A program made the position numbers and the translations under genes. A model generated the notes under the pieces. It did no database searches, had not been told where the DNA came from, and saw nothing but the letters and a program-made list of their open reading frames with translations. Positions 1 to 7,002 of a stretch of DNA of 34,743 nucleotides are shown in pieces. Origin of the DNA: CAYNLG01 sp964397995 (lineage in GTDB: Bacteria > Planctomycetota > Phycisphaerae > FEN-1346); the NCBI GenBank assembly GCA_964397995.1, contig CAYNLG010000037.1:1-34743 (forward strand), given 5' to 3'. Every line of letters starts with the position of its first letter. The first letter of the stretch is position 1.

Positions 1-126
1 TCTCCCCCGGCCCGCCCCACGCGCCCGGCCTGCCCATCCTCGCCATATACCCGCGCCCGCGATCGCTCCAGAATCCCGACGACGCGCGGCGCGCCACCCC
101 CGACCCGCCCCGGGCCGCCGCAAAAA

Positions 127-297
127 CATGGCCAAAAAAGGGACAAAAAAGAGCCAAAACAAGCCGCAAACAGGCAAAAACGAGCCCAGAAAAAGTCAAA
201 CGCGGGCCACAAAAAAGCCAAGAACAGGCAGAAAAAGGCCGATTCCCGCCACCCTGTATATACTCCAGGCTACAAAACGACACTATGGTGAGCGCCC
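127..297 (+). repeat. A-tract-rich intergenic element, copy A
   Basis: This stretch is about half adenine on the + strand in a roughly 70% GC genome. It is built of short A-runs separated by GC triplets of the form GCC-A(4-6)-GG, and it ends in the block GACACTATGGTGAGCGCCC (279-297). A related element lies in opposite orientation at 4790-4980 and ends in GACGCTATAGTGAGCGCCC, 17 of 19 identical. Both are preceded by a CG-only stretch containing CCCGGGCC-like sequence. It can be read as a lysine-rich frame, but I see no domain and treat it as noncoding. It lies just beyond the 3' end of the permease gene. Bases 1-126 before it are CG-rich and show no gene. Confidence 0.6.
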
Positions 298-308
298 GGC
301 GCCGCCTC

Positions 309-1193
309 TCACGCCAGCCCGCGCCGGCGGAAGAGCACCACCGCCGCGCCGATCGCCACCGCCGCGTACGCCGCCGCGTAGAGCGATGCCCACCCCACGT
401 ATCCCCACACCTCAAGCCACGCGGCGTGCCCCGGCGTCCCCGGGTCCAGCGGCCGCAGCATCGTGTGGGCGAGCCGCGAGTGGATCGTGAAGAGCTCCAG
501 CTGCGGCAAGACCGCCATAACCGCAAGCGCGGCCGCCTGCGCGGCCGCGCCGGAGGCGCGGACCCCCTCCCAGAGGAACCCCGCCAAGTGCCCCACCAGG
601 TACGCCGCCAGGCTGAAGCCCACGCTCGCCGCCGCCGACAGCCGCGTCGAGAGGGCTGTCGCCACGGCCGCTAGCACGCCCACCTGCAGATACACCAATA
701 CGATGCCTGGCGCTACCGTCAGGGCCTGATTCAGCTGTCTGGCGCGAAACGCCTCGATCTGCCGGCCGATGCCCCCCATCGTGTAGACCCGCTCCAGCAC
801 CCCGGCGTCGAGCTTCACCCGGTGATGCACCGCCGCCATGAAGACCAGGCCCAGCACCCCCACCGCCAAGCCCACCACGGCCATCACACCGAGGTATTTG
901 CCCAGGATGTAGGTGCCGCGCCGCAGACTCTTGGCGAGGATCATGTGCGCGGTCTTCTCCTCGACCTCGCGGGCGATGCCCGTCGCGGCCGCCAACAGAC
1001 CGATGAGCAGCGAAAAGAGCAGGATGAACGACAATCCCAGCTCCTTGTACATGTCGGTGTCGTTCTGGAAGGTGAAGAGCGGGAGCCACAGGACGACCAG
1101 AATGGCCGCCACGCCGCCCGCCAGGAGCAAGAAGAAGAACGGTTGCCGCAGGGTCTCGCGGACCGTGTTCAGGATGATGCCGACAATGGCCAT
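309..1193 (-). CDS. ABC-2 type transporter permease
   Basis: This is a 294-residue integral membrane protein with about six hydrophobic segments. It begins with a cytoplasmic helix (TVRETLRQPFF, residues 10-20) followed by a first membrane span. The motif REVEEKTAHMILAKSLRR (75-92), between spans two and three, is the hallmark of the ABC-2/NosY-like permease family, whose members pair with a separate ATPase to export substrates across the inner membrane. The ATG at 1193 is chosen over a longer frame because AGGGGG lies just upstream of it. It sits 19 bases after acyP on the same strand, so the two are probably cotranscribed. No ATP-binding partner is visible in the window, so the substrate is unknown and the partner must lie elsewhere. 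Confidence 0.85.
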   Translation of the reverse strand: MAIVGIILNTVRETLRQPFFFLLLAGGVAAILVVLWLPLFTFQNDTDMYKELGLSFILLFSLLIGLLAAATGIAREVEEKTAHMILAKSLRRGTYILGKYLGVMAVVGLAVGVLGLVFMAAVHHRVKLDAGVLERVYTMGGIGRQIEAFRARQLNQALTVAPGIVLVYLQVGVLAAVATALSTRLSAAASVGFSLAAYLVGHLAGFLWEGVRASGAAAQAAALAVMAVLPQLELFTIHSRLAHTMLRPLDPGTPGHAAWLEVWGYVGWASLYAAAYAAVAIGAAVVLFRRRGLA

Positions 1194-1212
1194 AGCACCC
1201 CCTACAAGGGCC

Positions 1213-1491
1213 CTAGCGCGTGGGTTTGACGGTGAAGCCGGTCTCGCCGGCAGGTGGTTCCTCGCGGCCCTCACGGCCGCGGATGTGGCCGCCCAGGCGG
1301 TCGTCGATGGCCGCCAGGAAGGCCTCGACCTCGGTCGCCTCGCCCTCGGCGACCAGTTCCACGCGGCCGTCGCTCAGGTTGCGGACAAAGCCGGCCACGT
1401 CATGGCCCTCGGCCGCCCGGCGCGTGGTGTAGCGGAACCCCACGCCCTGGACGTTGCCGCGATAGAAGACGTGTCTCCGGGTCCTGGGCAT
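1213..1491 (-). CDS. acyP: Acylphosphatase
   Basis: This 92-residue protein is of normal family length. It hydrolyses the carboxyl-phosphate bond of acyl phosphates in the cytoplasm. The phosphate-binding loop GNVQGVGFR (12-20) supplies the catalytic Arg20. The second signature GFVRNLSDGRVELVAEG (34-50) supplies the catalytic Asn38. Both are intact, so the enzyme should be active. A GGAGA ribosome site lies about six bases before the ATG. A perfect TATAAT -10 element lies about 60 bases upstream, and a parS site falls between that promoter and the start codon. It leads a probable two-gene operon with the ABC-2 permease and diverges from parA. Confidence 0.95.
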   Translation of the reverse strand: MPRTRRHVFYRGNVQGVGFRYTTRRAAEGHDVAGFVRNLSDGRVELVAEGEATEVEAFLAAIDDRLGGHIRGREGREEPPAGETGFTVKPTR

Positions 1492-1512
1492 GCTTTCTCC
1501 GGCGCTGCGCGG

Positions 1513-1534
1513 CGATGTTCCACGTGGAACATCG
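1513..1534. promoter_or_regulatory. parS site 1 (22-bp perfect palindrome)
   Basis: The 16-bp core TGTTCCACGTGGAACA (1516-1531) matches the bacterial chromosomal parS consensus, in the variant known from Pseudomonas. It extends to a perfect 22-bp palindrome. It lies in the parA-acyP divergent region, downstream of the acyP -10 element and therefore inside the predicted acyP leader. ParB bound here and spreading with CTP could reduce acyP-permease transcription and possibly parAB; that consequence is inferred. Confidence 0.95.
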
Positions 1535-1550
1535 TCCCCGAACGTGGCGC

Positions 1551-1556
1551 ATTATA
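1551..1556 (-). promoter_or_regulatory. acyP promoter -10 element
   Basis: On the - strand this is TATAAT, a perfect sigma70-type -10 hexamer. The best-spaced -35 (TGGCGT, 1579-1574) is weak. The predicted transcript start near 1545 puts parS site 1 within the first 35 bases of the message. Confidence 0.5.
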
Positions 1557-1591
1557 GAGCCCTGCACGGCCCGACGCCACCGGGTTTTTCG

Positions 1592-1619
1592 TTGCTCCCG
1601 GGCGCGTGGCGGCTAGAAT
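1592..1619 (+). promoter_or_regulatory. parAB promoter
   Basis: TTGCTC, a 16-base spacer and TAGAAT lie immediately upstream of parA. The implied leader is only about 10-13 bases, just enough for the AAGGAG ribosome site at 1628-1633. This placement also argues against an upstream ATG at 1606 as the parA start. Confidence 0.6.
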
Positions 1620-1638
1620 CGGCCCGGAAGGAGAGCGC

Positions 1639-2373
1639 GTGTCCCTCGTCCTCAGTGTGGCCAATCAGAAGGGCGGCGTCGGCAAGACCACCACCGCCAC
1701 CATGCTCGGCCACGCCCTTGCCCTGACCGGCCGCCGTGTCGTCCTCCTCGACCTCGATCCCCAGGGCAACGCCACCAGCGGACTCGGCCTCGAGATGGCC
1801 GACCGCAGTCCCGCCTTCGCCCCGCCCGCCGCGTTCCGCCCGCTGGAGACCACCTGGCGCGGCGTCGCGTGCATCCCGGCCGGGCGCGACCTCGCACGCC
1901 TCGCGCCACCGACGACGGCCCTTGCCGACGCCCTGCCCGGCCTGGCCGGCGCGGCCAAGGCCGACCTCGTCCTCGTCGATTGTCCGCCTTCGCTCGGGCC
2001 GCTCACCCAGAACGCCCTCCGGGCCTCCGACGCGGTGCTCGTCCCGATTCCCTGCGAATACTACCCGCTGGAGGGGCTCGTGCAGCTCCTCGGGGCCGTG
2101 AAGGCGGCCGCGACCGAGCGGCCTGACCTCCGCGTCGCCGGCATCGTCCTCACCATGGTCGACCCGGCGGCCGACCTGACGGCCGAGGTGGAGGCCGAGG
2201 TCCGCACGAACCTCGCCGAACCCGTTTTCGACACCGTCGTCCCGCGGGACCCGGCCGTCGCGGAGGCCCCGAGCCACTGCCAGTCCGTGCTCGATTACGC
2301 CCCGCGGTCGCCCGGCGCCCGGGCGTACGCCGACCTGGCCCTGGAGCTGGCCGACCGCCTGCTCGCCGACTGA
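1639..2373 (+). CDS. parA: Chromosome partitioning ATPase ParA (Soj)
   Basis: This 244-residue deviant Walker ATPase binds DNA nonspecifically as an ATP dimer. It is released by ParB at parS, which moves replicated origins apart. The deviant Walker A motif KGGVGKTT (11-18) has the signature lysine at its start. The A' motif DLDPQGNATSGLG follows with Asp40, and Walker B is DLVLVDCPPS around Asp114. Length is normal for chromosomal ParA/Soj without the N-terminal HTH of plasmid ParA type Ia. I choose the GTG at 1639: AAGGAG sits five bases upstream, and an in-frame ATG at 1606 lies ahead of the promoter -10. parB follows after 19 bases, and parS sites flank the pair. Confidence 0.96.
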   Translation: MSLVLSVANQKGGVGKTTTATMLGHALALTGRRVVLLDLDPQGNATSGLGLEMADRSPAFAPPAAFRPLETTWRGVACIPAGRDLARLAPPTTALADALPGLAGAAKADLVLVDCPPSLGPLTQNALRASDAVLVPIPCEYYPLEGLVQLLGAVKAAATERPDLRVAGIVLTMVDPAADLTAEVEAEVRTNLAEPVFDTVVPRDPAVAEAPSHCQSVLDYAPRSPGARAYADLALELADRLLAD

Positions 2374-2392
2374 CTCGCCGAAGGAGAAAGCC

Positions 2393-3310
2393 ATGGCGGA
2401 CCGCAAACTCGGACGCGGCCTCGAGGCCCTACGACATCTGGCCGACCCCGCGCCAGCCGCGCCGCCGTCCTCTGAGGAAACCGCCCCGACCGCCGCGGAG
2501 GCCCCGGCCGCGTCCGTGCGCGACACGCCGCGCGCGGCCGCCGGCGCCCGCACCGTGCCCCTTGCGCAGATCGAGCCGAACCCGCACCAGCCCCGCCGGG
2601 CCATGGACCCCGAGGAGCTGGAACAGCTGCGGGGCTCGATCGAGGCCCACGGGATGCTGCAACCCGTGGTGGTCCGGCCGCGTGGCGACCACTACCAGTT
2701 GGTGGCGGGCGAGCGACGGTTCCGGGCCGCCGAGCTCCTCGGGATGGACGCCGTGCCTGCCATCATCCGAGACGTGCCGGACGAGCAGATGCTTGAGCTC
2801 GCCCTGATCGAGAACCTCCAGCGGGCCGACCTGAACGCCATCGAGAAGGCCGAGAGCTTCCGGGCGTACCTCGCCTCGACGGGCCAGACGCAGGAGGAGG
2901 CGGCCGGGCGGCTGGGTCTTGACCGCAGCACGCTCGCGAACATCGTGCGGCTGCTGGAGCTGCCGGGCGAGGTCCAGCAGCTCGTTCGCCGCGGGGCGGT
3001 CGGCATGGGCCACGCCCGGGCGATCCTGGGCCTCAGGGACCCGAAGAAGCAGCTGGCCTTGGCCGCCCGGGTGGTGCGCGAGGGCCTGTCGGTGCGGCAG
3101 GTGGAGCAGTCGGTGGCGGGCTCGGGTCCGAAGCGTCGCGGCCCGACGCGCGAGAAGGGGCCGGAGGTGCGGGCCCTGGAGGCGCGGCTCCGGGAGGCCC
3201 TGGGCCTGAAGGTGACGGTGGAGCCGGGGAAACGCCACGGGACGGGCCGGATTGTGCTGCATTTCTACGGCCACGACGACCTGGAACGGGTTCTGGCGAG
3301 GCTGGAGTAA
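2393..3310 (+). CDS. parB: Chromosome partitioning protein ParB (Spo0J), CTP-dependent clamp
   Basis: This 305-residue protein binds parS, closes as a CTP-bound sliding clamp and stimulates ParA ATPase. Residues 1-10 (MADRKLGRGL) form the short basic N-terminal segment that typically contacts ParA. An Ala/Pro-rich linker runs to about residue 50. The ParB/Srx CTPase domain contains LVAGERRFRAAELLG, with the GERRFR nucleotide box at 106-111, followed by ENLQRADLNAIEKA. The helix-turn-helix region that reads parS includes TQEEAAGRLGLDRSTLANIVRL, given here as TQEEAAGRLG and RSTLANIVRL, and the C-terminal dimerisation domain ends the protein. An AAGGAG site precedes the ATG. Three strong parS sites lie within 700 bases downstream. 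Confidence 0.97.
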   Translation: MADRKLGRGLEALRHLADPAPAAPPSSEETAPTAAEAPAASVRDTPRAAAGARTVPLAQIEPNPHQPRRAMDPEELEQLRGSIEAHGMLQPVVVRPRGDHYQLVAGERRFRAAELLGMDAVPAIIRDVPDEQMLELALIENLQRADLNAIEKAESFRAYLASTGQTQEEAAGRLGLDRSTLANIVRLLELPGEVQQLVRRGAVGMGHARAILGLRDPKKQLALAARVVREGLSVRQVEQSVAGSGPKRRGPTREKGPEVRALEARLREALGLKVTVEPGKRHGTGRIVLHFYGHDDLERVLARLE

Positions 3311-3428
3311 CCGGTTCGCTGCGGCCTGCCGGGGCCGCCCCCGTTCCCGCGCGCCGCGACTCAGGCGGGCAAGCGCCAGCTGCCTGGAGCGGTACAGACG
3401 CCCGCCTGGTGCATCGTCCCGGCCCGTA

Positions 3429-3444
3429 TGTTCCACGTGGAACA
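3429..3444. promoter_or_regulatory. parS site 2
   Basis: TGTTCCACGTGGAACA is identical to the core of site 1. It begins 118 bases after the parB stop codon, in noncoding DNA. Confidence 0.95.
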
Positions 3445-3512
3445 CCCCCGTGCGGCGGGCTGGAACCGCCGGCCGGATGGGCCTTTCGCCCAGGCGCGGC
3501 CAGCCCCGGACC

Positions 3513-3745
3513 GAAGGCCCGCAGCCCCGGCAACGGCCAGAGGCTACCCGCGGGAAGTCAGGGGCAACGGGCCGCGGACTTCTCTTCCGGCGTTCCAGGT
3601 GCAACACGGTGTGGCTGCGGAAGGCCCGCAGCCCCGGCAACGGCCAGAGGCTGCCTGCGGGAAGTCACGGGCAACGGGCCGCGGACTTCTCTTCCGGCGT
3701 TCCACGTGCAACACGGTGTGGCTGCGGAAGGCCCGCAGCCCCGGC
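3513..3745. repeat. 107-bp tandem repeat, two full copies plus a partial third
   Basis: Two copies start at GAAGGCCCGCAGCCCCGGC (3513 and 3620), exactly 107 bases apart. A third copy starts at 3727 but breaks off after about 19 bases. The full copies differ at only a handful of positions. Each contains a parS-like sequence: GTTCCAGGTGCAAC at 3592-3605 (two mismatches to the palindrome) and GTTCCACGTGCAAC at 3699-3712 (one mismatch). The repeat lies between parS sites 2 and 3. Frames crossing it are open only because of high GC; I see no protein. Confidence 0.9.
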
Positions 3746-3819
3746 CGGCTGTGCCCTCGGCCTGCGGTTTGCCTGTGCAACAGGGCCTCTCTCGCTTCCG
3801 CCCGGACCCTCATCGCCAG

Positions 3820-3847
3820 GGCCGATGTTCCACGTGGAACATCGGCC
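3820..3847. promoter_or_regulatory. parS site 3 (28-bp perfect palindrome)
   Basis: The core TGTTCCACGTGGAACA (3826-3841) is extended by six complementary bases on each side (GGCCGA / TCGGCC), giving a perfect 28-bp palindrome. This is the longest parS palindrome in the window. Confidence 0.95.
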
Positions 3848-3951
3848 AATCCGGAATGCGGAATACCGGCGCGGCAACGGACCGTTCGCTTGCCGCGCCT
3901 ACCACGGACCGCCAACCACTGGCAGATGGAATGCATCCGCCGAATCTTCCA

Positions 3952-3967
3952 TGTTCCACGTGGAACG
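3952..3967. promoter_or_regulatory. parS site 4 (one outer mismatch)
   Basis: TGTTCCACGTGGAACG keeps the 14-bp core GTTCCACGTGGAAC (3953-3966) but has G in place of A at the last position. It lies about 80 bases from the nadD stop codon. With sites 2 and 3 and the repeat, it fills the 738-base gene-free stretch between parB and nadD. Confidence 0.9.
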
Positions 3968-4024
3968 TGCCCAACCGCAGCCGCCGCAGCGTCCTGACTT
4001 ACATCCACCGCGCGGCGACTGGTG

Positions 4025-4048
4025 CGTCTGTACGCTAACGGACAGACG
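4025..4048 (-). terminator. Hairpin directly after nadD (possible terminator)
   Basis: CGTCTGT (4025-4031) pairs with ACAGACG (4042-4048) around a 10-base loop, immediately beyond the nadD stop codon. No T-run follows on the nadD strand, so an intrinsic terminator is only possible. It may instead stabilise the 3' end. Confidence 0.3.
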
Positions 4049-4684
4049 TCAGCCGGCGTTTGGCTTGCAGCCGCCATACAGGCCCCGGCTGCGGATGTAG
4101 GACGCAACGGGGCAGGGGGTCAGGCCGTCGATCGACTCGCCGGCGCGAACCCGGCGGCGAATCTCGGTCGCGCTCACGGCGAGGCGCGGCGCCGGCACAG
4201 TCCGGGCGAGCAAGGCGTCGACCGCCGCGTCGCCCAGCAAAGCCCGCAGGGCCGCCAGGTCGCCCGCCGGGCCCCCGGGACGCGGCATCGGGACGATCAT
4301 GGCGAGGCGGGTGATCGTGCCGAGGGCCTTCCAGGTGTGCAGCAGGGGCAGGTTGTCCGTGCCGACCAGGAGCACCAGCTGCGGCCCGGGGCCGAGGTCC
4401 TGCCGCAGTTGGCGGAGCGTCGCCACGGTGTAACTGGGCTCCGTTCTGCGGATTTCGCGGTCGCAGGCCTCGAAACGGGGCAGGGGCGCGGCCGCCAGCT
4501 CGCACATGCGGAGCCGGTCTTCGGGCGGGGCGGGCCGGTGCTGCGGCCGGTGGACGGGGGCGGCCGCCGGAACGAGGAGCAGCCGCGCGAGGCCCAGGTG
4601 CCCCATGGCGTACTGGGCCGGGAGGAGGTGACCGTAGTGGATCGGGTCGAACGTGCCTCCCAGGATGCCGATGCGCGTGGCCAT
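4049..4684 (-). CDS. nadD: Nicotinate-nucleotide adenylyltransferase
   Basis: This 211-residue cytoplasmic enzyme transfers AMP from ATP to nicotinate mononucleotide, giving deamido-NAD in the NAD biosynthesis pathway. The nucleotidyltransferase signature GGTFDPIHYGHL (9-20) carries the HxGH motif at His16-His19. The second signature SATEIRRR (171-178) corresponds to the family ISSTxIR motif. VGTDNLPLLHTWK (108-120) is the usual NadD substrate-side segment. Length is normal. The ATG at 4684 has no clear Shine-Dalgarno sequence: the bases before it are a run of C on the coding strand. It converges on parB across the parS cluster, and an A-tract element lies about 105 bases upstream. Confidence 0.93.
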   Translation of the reverse strand: MATRIGILGGTFDPIHYGHLLPAQYAMGHLGLARLLLVPAAAPVHRPQHRPAPPEDRLRMCELAAAPLPRFEACDREIRRTEPSYTVATLRQLRQDLGPGPQLVLLVGTDNLPLLHTWKALGTITRLAMIVPMPRPGGPAGDLAALRALLGDAAVDALLARTVPAPRLAVSATEIRRRVRAGESIDGLTPCPVASYIRSRGLYGGCKPNAG

Positions 4685-4789
4685 GGGGGGGGAGTATGGG
4701 GCGGCGGCGCGCGGGCGTCAAGGGCGGGGGCGCGAGGCGCCGCGATGCGCGGCGCGCCCGGCCGCGGCCCGTCGTCGAGGCCCTGACGG

Positions 4790-4980
4790 GGGCGCTCACT
4801 ATAGCGTCCGTTTGCATCCTATTGCATCGCCTCGACGCCCGGAAATTGGCCCTGTTTTGCCTTTTTTTGGCCTTTCTTGGTCGCTGAATGGCCTTTTTTT
4901 GCCCTCCGTTTTGCCGTTCCGCGGCTTCTTTTGGGCCCCTTCTGTCTTTTTTTTGCCGGTTTTTGTCTTTTTTTTTCGGC
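4790..4980 (-). repeat. A-tract-rich intergenic element, copy B
   Basis: On the - strand this matches the layout of the element at 127-297: a CG-only lead-in, a long series of A-runs separated by GC blocks, then GACGCTATAGTGAGCGCCC (4808-4790). Similar internal strings such as AAGCCGC, then GGCAAAA, occur in the same order. Orientation is opposite to copy A, so the two bracket the acyP-parAB-parS-nadD block. TATAGT in the terminal block resembles a -10 hexamer facing nadD, but I find no matching -35. Confidence 0.6.
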
Positions 4981-5335
4981 GGGCCGGGGCTCGGCGCGCG
5001 GCCGCGCGCGACCTCCGGCCGCCGCCGCGGCCCGCGCGGCGGGTGGCGCCGGACGCATGGCGAACCGTTCGCTGCAGATTTGCGGGGGCGCGAGGATGGG
5101 GAAGCTGGGCAATCCGGGCAGCCTGAATGCGGAATGCGGAATACCAGCGAGCGGCGAGCGGCGACGGCACACGACGGGGGCCGCGGCGTCGGGGGCGGCC
5201 ATACGTGGAGGAGTGACGAAGTGACGGAGTGACGAAGTGACGGAGAGGGGGGTGACCCGGGGCGGCGCGGGGGCCGGCCACGTCGGCGCCGGGGGGGGCG
5301 GCCGCGCCGTGGCGACGTCCCGCGACGGACGGACC
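4981..5335. other. Gene-free low-complexity stretch
   Basis: This holds a CG-rich run, then GGAATGCGGAATACC (5131-5145), the 8-bp-period repeat at 5211-5245 and another CG-rich run. GGAATGCGGAATACC also occurs at 3853-3867 beside parS site 3, so it is probably a dispersed short repeat. I see no gene with recognisable content. Confidence 0.5.
5211..5245. repeat. GTGACGAA/GTGACGGA minisatellite
   Basis: There are about four alternating 8-base units, GTGACGAA and GTGACGGA, in 35 bases. It is noncoding. Confidence 0.85.
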
Positions 5336-5533
5336 CTCTGGGACCGAACCTTCGAGACGGTCGAGGACCTGCGGCAGGCGCTCGCGGCGTTCAAGCGGCT
5401 CTACAGCGTACACCGAAGGCTGCAGCGTCTCGGCGACCGCCCCCCGACCCAGGCCCGAAGAGATGCTTGCTCGGCGCTAAAGGTGGCGGCATGATTACGG
5501 TCGGTTCCGTGTCCAAGAAACCGAGGGCGGTAC
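5336..5533 (+). pseudogene. 3' remnant of an IS3-like transposase, left copy
   Basis: Only the C-terminal end of an rve-type transposase remains: LWDRTFETVEDLRQAL, then AAFKRLYSVH, then a stop at 5492-5494. The IS end that follows contains GTGTCCAAGAAACCGAGGGC. It is the inverted counterpart of 7003-7200: both arms are exactly 198 bases with no gaps and about 85% identical by eye. The catalytic DDE region is absent, so it cannot transpose. Its IS end points inward at the neighbouring Cys-rich gene. Assignment to the IS3 family rests on the transposase tail and the terminal sequence. Confidence 0.8.
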
Positions 5534-5542
5534 GGGGGCACC

Positions 5543-6796
5543 TTACGTTGTAGCCACCGAACGCCGGCACAGGCCCTTGACGGGATCGTGCCGGAATTCG
5601 CATTCGGCGGGGTCGCACGTGTGACGGTAGCCACACGTCGTCAACGCCACCGGGCACAAGAGGCCTTCCTTGTCGTGGCATACGTTTTTCACACCAGCCC
5701 CGAAGGGGCATACATCGCACATTTCGGTTTCGCACATTCGCGGGACAAAGTCAAACGTAACGTCCAGCTGCTCGGGGTAGAATCCCGGATCGCCATCCTT
5801 TTTCAGTCTTGTGTGCACCTCGCGGACCGTGCAGGGCATGTTCCAGGATTGCCGTTCGCCCGCCAGAAACGGGCTGAACAACCCTTCGCGGAAGATTGGC
5901 CGGTTGTTCCACACGTCGCCGGGGAGTTCGAGCCTGTCCAAAGCCGGACGCAGGTTGGCGCCGTCGTGTTCCCACCGCTGCCAGTCTTGAAGGCCTGCCT
6001 CGCGAAGCGCCGAGACGAAGACGGGGTTGAACTCGGGGCTCTTCAGATAGTCGCGGATGGAACACCAGAGCCGCTTACGGTCTTTGTAACGGTTGAAACC
6101 ACCAAGATGCTCTTTAACCCATTCAAGCGGCTTGCTGTCAAGCAGAGGGGCTTGGCTGTCAACCCAGCGATCAGCCTCATTCAGCGCGGCTTCCAGGCGT
6201 TCGGATTTCACCTTCCTGGCCTCGGCATAGGTCAGGGCGTTGAGGGCTGAGCCAGTGATGTCAACCGCTGACGGTTGATCCTCGACTGCGACGCCAGTCC
6301 GGGCGATGAATTGTGCGAGGCTGCGCCCGCCGGCGCGGTCGAGCAGAGCCAATGTGCGGTGGATCAAGACGAGATCGGAGGCCATGAACCGGGAAGAGAA
6401 ACGGACCTCATCACCGTCAAACCCATAACGAGCGAGGCGCGGATTCGCCTCATCGATGGGGCATTCCAAAAACGCTTTCGGCTCGTCCTGGCTGTTTCCG
6501 TGACGCAGGTAGTCGTCAAGGAGCCGGCGTGGTGCAGGGGGCGTGCGGGAGTATTCCCTCACGAGGTGGGAAAGGACGTACCCGCCAACGTCCCATACGC
6601 GCTTGAACCGCGTCTGGCGATCAACGACGTAGCAGAGCCAGTGGGTAAGCAGTTTCTCGTCATCCGTAAGGTCATCGGAGCAGTAGTTGAGGAGGTTGTA
6701 GTTGAGGGGCTGGCTCCAGCGGATAGCGTCTAACTGGCTGAAGGCATGAAGAACCTGCTTCAGGGCCGGCTTGTCGGCGACTTGGAACGCTTCCAT
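5543..6796 (-). CDS. Unrecognised protein with Cys-rich C-terminal cluster
   Basis: I do not recognise this 417-residue protein. The first 350 residues look mostly alpha-helical and soluble, with motifs such as LTDDEKLLTHWLCYVVDRQ and RVWDVGGYVLSHLVREY. The last 65 hold nine cysteines within 56 residues (355, 360, 363, 373, 381, 388, 394, 399, 410), beginning CETEMCDVCPFG. This suggests a zinc or iron-sulfur site. No signal peptide or membrane span is visible. The ATG at 6796 is chosen because a good promoter ends just upstream at 6831; a longer frame opening at a TTG (6880) would start ahead of that promoter. GC is well below that of its neighbours, and the stop lies 10 bases from the left IS end. 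It is probably acquired cargo, and the intact frame suggests it is maintained. Confidence 0.75.
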   Translation of the reverse strand: MEAFQVADKPALKQVLHAFSQLDAIRWSQPLNYNLLNYCSDDLTDDEKLLTHWLCYVVDRQTRFKRVWDVGGYVLSHLVREYSRTPPAPRRLLDDYLRHGNSQDEPKAFLECPIDEANPRLARYGFDGDEVRFSSRFMASDLVLIHRTLALLDRAGGRSLAQFIARTGVAVEDQPSAVDITGSALNALTYAEARKVKSERLEAALNEADRWVDSQAPLLDSKPLEWVKEHLGGFNRYKDRKRLWCSIRDYLKSPEFNPVFVSALREAGLQDWQRWEHDGANLRPALDRLELPGDVWNNRPIFREGLFSPFLAGERQSWNMPCTVREVHTRLKKDGDPGFYPEQLDVTFDFVPRMCETEMCDVCPFGAGVKNVCHDKEGLLCPVALTTCGYRHTCDPAECEFRHDPVKGLCRRSVATT

Positions 6797-6830
6797 CCGC
6801 TTAGCCCCCGTCGGTCGAACCACACTGCAG

Positions 6831-6859
6831 ATTATGGCGCGCGCCTCACCGAAACGCAA
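6831..6859 (-). promoter_or_regulatory. Promoter of the Cys-rich cargo gene
   Basis: On the - strand there is TTGCGT (6859-6854), a 17-base spacer and CATAAT (6836-6831). The predicted leader to the ATG at 6796 is about 28 bases and contains a G-run that may serve as the ribosome site. The cargo therefore appears to carry its own promoter rather than borrowing one from the IS. Confidence 0.6.
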
Positions 6860-7002
6860 GAACTGGTGCCCTGCCTCCAAGGCCAGGACAAACCCGACCT
6901 ACAGGGCCCGACAAGACGGTGAGTTTCTGAGAAATACACGGTTGTGCTCGCACGCCGTTACGTGCATAATCGCATGGCGCTGCGTCTTCGCTGGCAGGAG
7001 AT

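Noticed and set aside
128..490. Lysine-rich + strand frame resembling a basic DNA-binding protein
   Set aside because: The Lys run comes from the A-tract element, and the rest is the antisense of the permease gene. The related element at 4790 gives a different frame and composition.
1606..1638. Upstream ATG start for parA
   Set aside because: It lies before the promoter -10 (1614-1619) and lacks a ribosome site; the GTG at 1639 has AAGGAG at ideal spacing.
3513..3745. CRISPR-like array
   Set aside because: The units are 107-bp head-to-tail copies with no spacers, and no cas genes are present.
4795..4810. Phage T7-like promoter string CACTATAG
   Set aside because: Only eight bases match, the rest of the 17-19 base consensus is absent and there is no phage polymerase context.
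6797..6880. TTG start 28 codons upstream for the Cys-rich cargo gene
   Set aside because: A promoter (6859-6831) lies between that TTG and the ATG at 6796, so the TTG would be outside the message.
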